Assembly: GCF_001411555.2 (NCBI RefSeq)
Contig: NC_049905.1
Location: 11,251,053-11,315,052, forward strand
Direction of reading: 5' to 3'
DNA from: Juglans regia
Taxonomy: Eukaryota; Streptophyta; Magnoliopsida; Fagales; Juglandaceae
DNA length: 64,000 nt
The notes beneath the pieces are model-generated. The model did no database searches. It saw nothing but the letters and a program-made list of their open reading frames with translations, and had not been told where the DNA came from. Below, piece by piece: positions 58,472-64,000 of this stretch. Numbering within the stretch: the stretch's first letter is position 1; each line of letters opens with the position of its first letter. The position numbers and the translations under genes are program-made.

Positions 58472-60055
58472 TTTGGTATCAGAGTCAGGTTTGAATTCTG
58501 CATACTATAAACCTTGGAGGTTTAGATTTCTATGGGTTCATAGGATGTAAAGATTTCAGTGAAGGAACTTGAGGAATTTAAGGATGATCATGTGGATATT
58601 TAAGTTTGAGATTCTAAAAAAAAAAAAAAAAACCCTTGTGATTGATTTTGATGGGATTTGAGGATTTAGATTTTTGCAAATTCTAAGAAATGATTTTTAT
58701 AACATATCAGGTTTTAGATTCGGTAAGCTTATTCTATAGGATGCAGGACATGACTTGGAAATGATCTAAGGTTTAGCTTTTGAAGTTGACCTAAGTTTGA
58801 CCAAAAGATAGGTTTGAGGTTCTGCTGACTAAAAACATTTGAGTTTTGGATATCCGTGGGTTTAGGGAGAAACTTCAAATTTGAGGTGTAGATTTGTATA
58901 GAATAAGAGCTGATTTTGTGAATATTTAAGGTTTTAAATTTTGCAGACTTTATGATTGAGTTTTGAGATTTTGAGGTTTACAGATTTTAGATCCGACAAG
59001 CTTACTTTGTGGAGGATAAGAGATAATCTTTTTAAGATTTAAAGTTTAGATTTTTTTTGTGGTTTGGATTTTAAAGATGTACTGGAGTTTAGAGCGATGT
59101 TGGGTTTACAATATGAGATGATAGGAGTGACTATACGAGTTGGTTAAAGATATGGTTAAGAATGGGTAAAACCATATGTGCAGTACCAGAAAAGTTTAAA
59201 GGTTTAATTATTATTATTATTATTATTTTATTTAAATTGAATTTATTTGGTTTTGTTTGATTTTATTTTATTTGAATTGAAATTATGTTATTTTATTTAT
59301 TAAGTTTATTTTATTTTGTTCGTTTCGTTCAAAACTAAAAAGCGGGTTAAAGATTAAGTTATGGCAGGAATATGGTACGACTGAGAACGCTATTGTTATA
59401 TTTAGCAAAGTAAGCTTGAACTTTTATCGACTTGGTGTGCATTTATAATATCAAGGTTTGAAAGGAACGGCATAGTTTGGGTGATCTATTGGGGAGTAAG
59501 ATATTTGAGGTTTTCGATTTCATGGATGTATGACACGAGGCTTTAGAATAGAAGCTTGTAAGTTCAACAAACTTTAAGGATAGACTTATGAAAATTTTAC
59601 CAAAAGTTTAAGGTTTTGCAGACTTTAGGGAATGATTGTTATCATTTAATGTTTTAGATTTTGAAAGCTTCGGGAATCGATTGTTTTATTATTGGATATA
59701 AGTTCATCGATCTTACAGATTTCAGAGAATGATTCTGGTATAATTTAAGGTTTTAGAATTACAGATTTGAAGGACTGAATAGAGAATGATTCTGGTATAA
59801 TTTAAGGTTTTAGAATTACAGATTTGAAGGACTGAATTGAAATAAGATTTAAGTTTTTAATTCTGCAGGCTTGGTGTGCTAACTTGATTTATTTTGGAGA
59901 CTGATTAGTATGTTACCATTAAGATGGGATTGATTAGAGTCGAGTTATTGATGGTTAACTTTGGAAATGACTATTAGGTTACCAAGGGTAGAATACAATG
60001 AATATTTGGAAGTTATACCGTAGGAATCAATTGAGGTTAGTATAGATTATCGAAT
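58472..60055 (+). other. Non-coding interior of the gypsy element
   Basis: AT-rich sequence with repeated TTTAAGGTTTTAGATTTTG-like words where gag, protease and RT should be. An initiator-Met tRNA primer site TGGTATCAGAGTC stands at 58474-58486. A 57-bp perfect tandem duplication lies at 59724-59837. No coding remnants recognised before 60056. Confidence 0.7.
59724..59837. repeat. 57-bp tandem duplication
   Basis: Two identical copies starting AGAGAATGATTCTGG, at 59724-59780 and 59781-59837. Confidence 0.95.
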
Positions 60056-62173
60056 AGAAGCTTCTTGGGATTGGCGGGGTATTATCGTCGATTCATTGAT
60101 GGGTTTTCCAAGATAGCAGTTCCTCTCATTGCACTCACCTGGAAAAATAATAAGTTTGAATGGACAGCAAAGTATGAAGAAAGCTTCCAAGAGTTGAAAC
60201 AGAGATTAGTGACAGCTCCGGTTTTAACAGTTCCCACAGCTTGAGGCGGATTTGTTGTCTATAGCGATGCATCTAGGCTTGTTTTGGGGTGTGTACCGAT
60301 GCAACATGGGAAGGTTATAGCTTACGTCTCACGCCAATTGAAAGTGCATGAGCAGAATTATCCCACTCATGATCTGGAACTCGCGGCAGTCATTTTTGCA
60401 CTCAAGCTTTGGAGACATTACTTGTATGGGGAAAAGTGCAAAATTTATACTGATCACAAAAGTTTGAAGTATTTCTTTACCCAAAAAGAATTAAACATGA
60501 GACAAAGGAGGTGGCTTGAGTTGATCAAGGATTATGATTGCACCATTAATTATCACCCAGGCAAAGCTAATGTAGTAGCCGACGCTCTGAGTAGGAAGTC
60601 AATCGGACAGACAGTTGCAGCCATTACCACTCAGCATAGGTTGTTGATGGATTTAGGAAGAGCCGGTATTGAAGTCTTTTCTAGTGATACAAATGCTGTC
60701 ATGGCCAGTTTAGTGGTTCAACCTGCTTTGATAGATAGAATCAAAGCTGCTCAGAAAGTGGACTCAGAGTTGGTAAAGCTAATGGAAGGGATCAGAAACG
60801 GGGACAAACCTGATTTTTGTGTTTCCAAGGATGGAGTTTTGAGATTTAGGGGTAGAGTATGCGTACCTGCTGATGATGAACTAAAAAGGTTAATTCTTGA
60901 AGAGGCACATCGTTCTTTGTACACTGTTCACCCAGGGAGTACCAAGATGTATCGGGATTTGAGAGAGTCCTTTTGGTGGAATGGCATGAAAAGAGAAATT
61001 GCTAAATTTGTAGAACAATGCCTGACTTGCCAACAAGTGAAGGCGGAACATCAGAGACCTGCAGGATTATTACAACCACTTCAGATTCCAGAGTGGAAAT
61101 GGGAACATATCTCCATGGATTTCGTGACAGGCCTACCAAGGACCATAAGCGGCCAAGATGCTATATGGGTGATTGTGGATCGCTTAACGAAGACCGCTCG
61201 TTTTGTGCCCATTAAAGTTTCTTATAAACTAGAGAAACTAGTTGAATTGTATGTGCGGGAGATAGTGAGGTTGCATGGAGTATCGGCATCCATTGTGTCT
61301 GATAGAAATCCTCGTTTTACCTCTAAGTTCTGGCGAAGCTTACAAGAGGCAATGGGTACTCAGCTAAGTTTTAGTACTGCTTTTCACCCTCAAACAGATG
61401 GACAGTCAGAAAGAACTATTCAGATTTTAGAAGACATGTTGAGGGCATGCTTGATGGATTTCAAGGGATCTTGGATGCAACATTTACCATTAGTTAAGTT
61501 TGCATATAATAATAGTTTCCAGGCTAGCATTGGGATGGCACCTTACGAGGTTTTGTTTGGCAGGAGATGTAGGTCTCCATTGTATTGGGATGAAGTAGGT
61601 GAAAGGAAACTTCTAGGGTCAGAGATTATTCAGCAGACCATCGAAAAGATAGACATCATTCGGGCTAGAATGAAGGCAGCTCAAAGCCGACATAAGAGTT
61701 ATGCAGATAAACGCTGTCGACAGTTAGAGTTTACGATGGGAGATAAGGTATTCTTGAGGATTTCACCAATGAAAGGAGTTATGAGATTCAGAAAGAAAGG
61801 TAAGTTGAGCCCTAGATACATTGGGCCGTTTGAGATTCTTGATCGGATTGGACCGGTGGCGTACAGGGTAGCTCTACCACCGGCGTTCTCGGTAGTGCAT
61901 AATGTGTTCCATGTGTCCATGTTGAGGAAGTATATCCATGACCCCACTCACATCATAGATCATGAACCCTTGCAGATTCAAGAAGACATGACTTACACCG
62001 AGGAACCATTACAGATTCTGGACAGGAAAGAGCAAGTATTGCGGAATCGAACTATTTCATTAGTTAAAGTATTGTGGAATAATCATGCTATCAATGAAGC
62101 ATCTTGGGAAATCGAGGAAGAGATGCGGGTAAAGTATCCTCACTTGTTCGAAGGAATTTATTATAGCTTGTAG
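60056..62173 (+). pseudogene. Gypsy pol remnant: RT end, RNase H, integrase
   Basis: Starts mid-protein at RSFLGLAGYYRRFID, the end of RT. A TGA at 60242-60244 precedes RNase H ([45 protein letters not shown]). Integrase follows: zinc finger H...H...CLTCQQ (about 60908-61035), core D in [11 protein letters not shown] in VSDRNPRF, E in GQSERTIQ, then a GPFEIL region and a chromodomain-like tail ([19 protein letters not shown]). The 629-codon frame from 60284 is otherwise open. With RT gone it is inactive. Confidence 0.93.
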
Positions 62174-62211
62174 TGAATTTCGAGGACGGAATTCTTGTAA
62201 GGGGAGGAGGA

Positions 62212-64000
62212 TGTAAGGCCCAGTCTCTTCATCAAAGTGGCCCGGACCGTGCGAGAAAATGGCCCAGCCATTTTAGTGCTTAGTAAGACCACCGAACGGC
62301 GTCGTTTTGGGAGGTAAGTGTTCCTCCTCTGTTTCCATTTCTTCCTTCTTTCTCGCGCACTTAGTTTCCATTTTCGGTTTCACATACTTCTCTCTCCCAT
62401 GTTAACTCTTTTCTCTTCCATTTCATTTCAATTTTTTTTCTCCACGTCGATTTCTGTTCCTGTTGCCGAAACTCTTGCCCTAAACCTCATCACTTTTTTT
62501 TTTCTTTCTTCTTCTGCACTGCTTCTGGTTTTTGGTGTGCATGTGCTGTCTATTGCATCACAGTTTCTCTCCAGTTTTGCGTTTCAGTTTTCCCTCTGCA
62601 ACACGGCGTGCATCACTCCGCAGCCTCCATCTTCCGACTGGTAAGAATGTCATCTTCAAACATTTTTTTTTCGGTCTCCTCTACTGTAGCGTAACGCTTC
62701 TGCTATTTTTCCTATTTTTGGTTTGTTTCATCCTTTCTTTTCTGCAGTTTCTGTTTCTGGCCGTGGGGTTTGAGTGTACGTTTTGTGGGTTTTTGAGTTT
62801 GTCACTCGTGTAATCGTTGAAGCCTTTGCTGGAATTCTTGTTGCCGTGGGTAAGTTTTTCTTACCTCTGTTTCCTGCACACACAATCACACACAGTTACA
62901 CTTCCAGTTTTCTCACTGAATTTTTGTGGGTAATGTTTTCATTTTTAGTTTAGTTTAGTGGGTGGCTCTTTGGGCATTTCTTGCTATAATGAATTTCTTG
63001 TGGTGTATTGTCCTAGTTTGGATTATTTGAAATTACATTGTAGTGGAATTGTTGGACTGGTGGTTGAGAAAATATTTAGAAGTATTAGTTTATACTTTCT
63101 GTTATGGAGTTGTGAATGGAAAGAAGTGTGCTTTGTGAAGTGTTGTTTGGTTAAGTTGGTGGTAATTGTTTGAAATTGTGAACTGCTGGAAAAAGTGTGA
63201 GTTATTGGGATTTGAGTTGACATTGGTTTTGACGCTTGTATTAGACAATACTGAGTTTGGTATAGAATATTTTGGGTCGAAGTGTGGGCTGTCTGGATTG
63301 TTATTTGGCTGTTTGAGTTTGATTAAACTCGCTGAATTATGGTCTAGGGTTTGGGTCTTGAGTTGTTCAAGACCAATTTTGTATTGTTAGACTTTAATAT
63401 TTAGTTTATATTATTTTATGAATAGGTGACGAGACGGATATAGACCGTATCCAAGTCATAGATAATACGCTACAGGAGTCAGGTAAGCGGGGTTCTTATG
63501 TTGGGTTTTATATAAGTTAATAATATTGAGGTTGATTTTATGAAAACTTGCATAATTTGTGTTGTGTTGGGAACTTGTGAAAACAAAGATCAACCTCGGT
63601 CACTTATCTACATTATTCATGAAATCTGTGTGAAAAAGGAAAAATATATTCTGACATGCATTGTGTAGACATGAGCTAAATTCTATCATGTGGTTTCTGA
63701 AATCTGAAAAAAGAGCGATATTGAGAATATGAAAAGTTGTGCATTTATTTAGAAAGATGTTTTGGCTTTTGTGTTCAGCGTGTGTAAACTGTCTGATTCT
63801 GTTTTGGTACTCTGTATTATTTTGATATAACATCTGAGAACCTTTGGCATGGTGTACTGGTTTTCGTATCTGACTCTGTCTCTACTTTGCTCTGCTCTGC
63901 TCTGCTCTGTTATGCTCTGCTCTGTTTGGGTTGGTACCAATTTCTCTATCTCTGAGTGCACCCACTTTGGAAACAAAGTGGTTTTATTGTGGTCTTTCCT
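62212..64000 (+). repeat. 3' LTR of the gypsy element (cut by window end)
   Basis: Begins TGTAAGGCCCAGTC after the tract AAGGGGAGGAGGA. It follows the 5' LTR closely, with scattered substitutions and small indels. The exon-like block is at 63426-63482 (donor GTAAGC). By comparison about 740 bp lie outside the window. Confidence 0.92.

Larger units (their letters stand above)
55940..64000 (+). mobile_element. Ty3-gypsy (chromovirus-type) element, internally deleted, 3' LTR cut by window end
   Basis: 5' LTR 55940-58471, PBS 58474-58486, non-coding interior 58472-60055, RNase H and integrase remnant 60056-62173, polypurine tract 62199-62211, and 3' LTR from 62212. Gag, protease and the RT catalytic core are absent. 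Pol order with integrase last defines gypsy. The chromodomain-like integrase tail suggests the Tekay/Del group. The expected TSD is TCTTA (55935-55939); its partner lies beyond the window. Confidence 0.9.

Noticed and set aside
1..64000. tRNA or rRNA genes
   Set aside because: The only tRNA-like words seen are TGGTATCAGAG primer-binding sites next to LTRs; no cloverleaf or rRNA core was noticed.

Overview
This window is repeat-rich nuclear DNA of a woody eudicot. The evidence is the spliced plant gene families (PPR, CC-NB-LRR, RING/TPR), plant Ty1-copia and Ty3-gypsy elements primed by initiator-Met tRNA, CACTA transposons and L1-type LINEs. The style resembles Fagales, but that is only an impression. 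I see no gene that looks fully intact. Nearly every coding stretch is a transposon protein or a host gene broken by transposons and point lesions.

Left part (1-22 kb). The window opens with the last 106 bp of a gypsy element and its 2.8-kb LTR, inserted in a minus-strand RING gene (NCA1-like, exons 2901-3278). A second, rearranged gypsy LTR cluster (3528-7006, TSD TTCTT) lies upstream in the same gene or its promoter. A complete minus-strand copia insertion (Copia-1, 8731-15440, TSD CAATT) follows, with an unusual leader. Next come a DUF3537-type exon remnant, a 407-bp TRIM element (TSD GCTTG), small DNA-transposon remnants and a retroposed LINE derivative (21213-22099).

Middle (22-37 kb). 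Two PPR pseudogenes point tail to tail. The plus-strand PPR-DYW gene is split by a second complete copia insertion (Copia-2, 22570-29801, TSD TTGTA). The minus-strand PPR-E gene is split by a MITE and by a 3.1-kb solo LTR (33091-36221, TSD CAATC).

Right part (37-64 kb). A CC-NB-LRR resistance gene (39172-43075) keeps all its NB-ARC motifs but carries two TAG stops and two frameshifts. It is followed by a complete 4973-bp CACTA element (TSD AAC) that has captured a WNK-kinase exon, then a LINE (49755-54666, 15-bp TSD) with most of its endonuclease deleted. Last is a gypsy chromovirus-type element (from 55940) that has lost gag, protease and most of RT but keeps RNase H and integrase; its 3' LTR runs off the window.

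Most notable signals: (1) 13 copies of a 16-bp palindrome in the Copia-1 leader; (2) arrays of AT-rich hairpins with a shared CCxxxGGG-type loop motif in the leaders of both copia elements; (3) a conserved 57-60-nt exon-like block with matching splice sites in five gypsy LTRs; (4) phase-matched acceptor sites in place of a gag ATG in both copia elements; (5) the CACTA gene capture.
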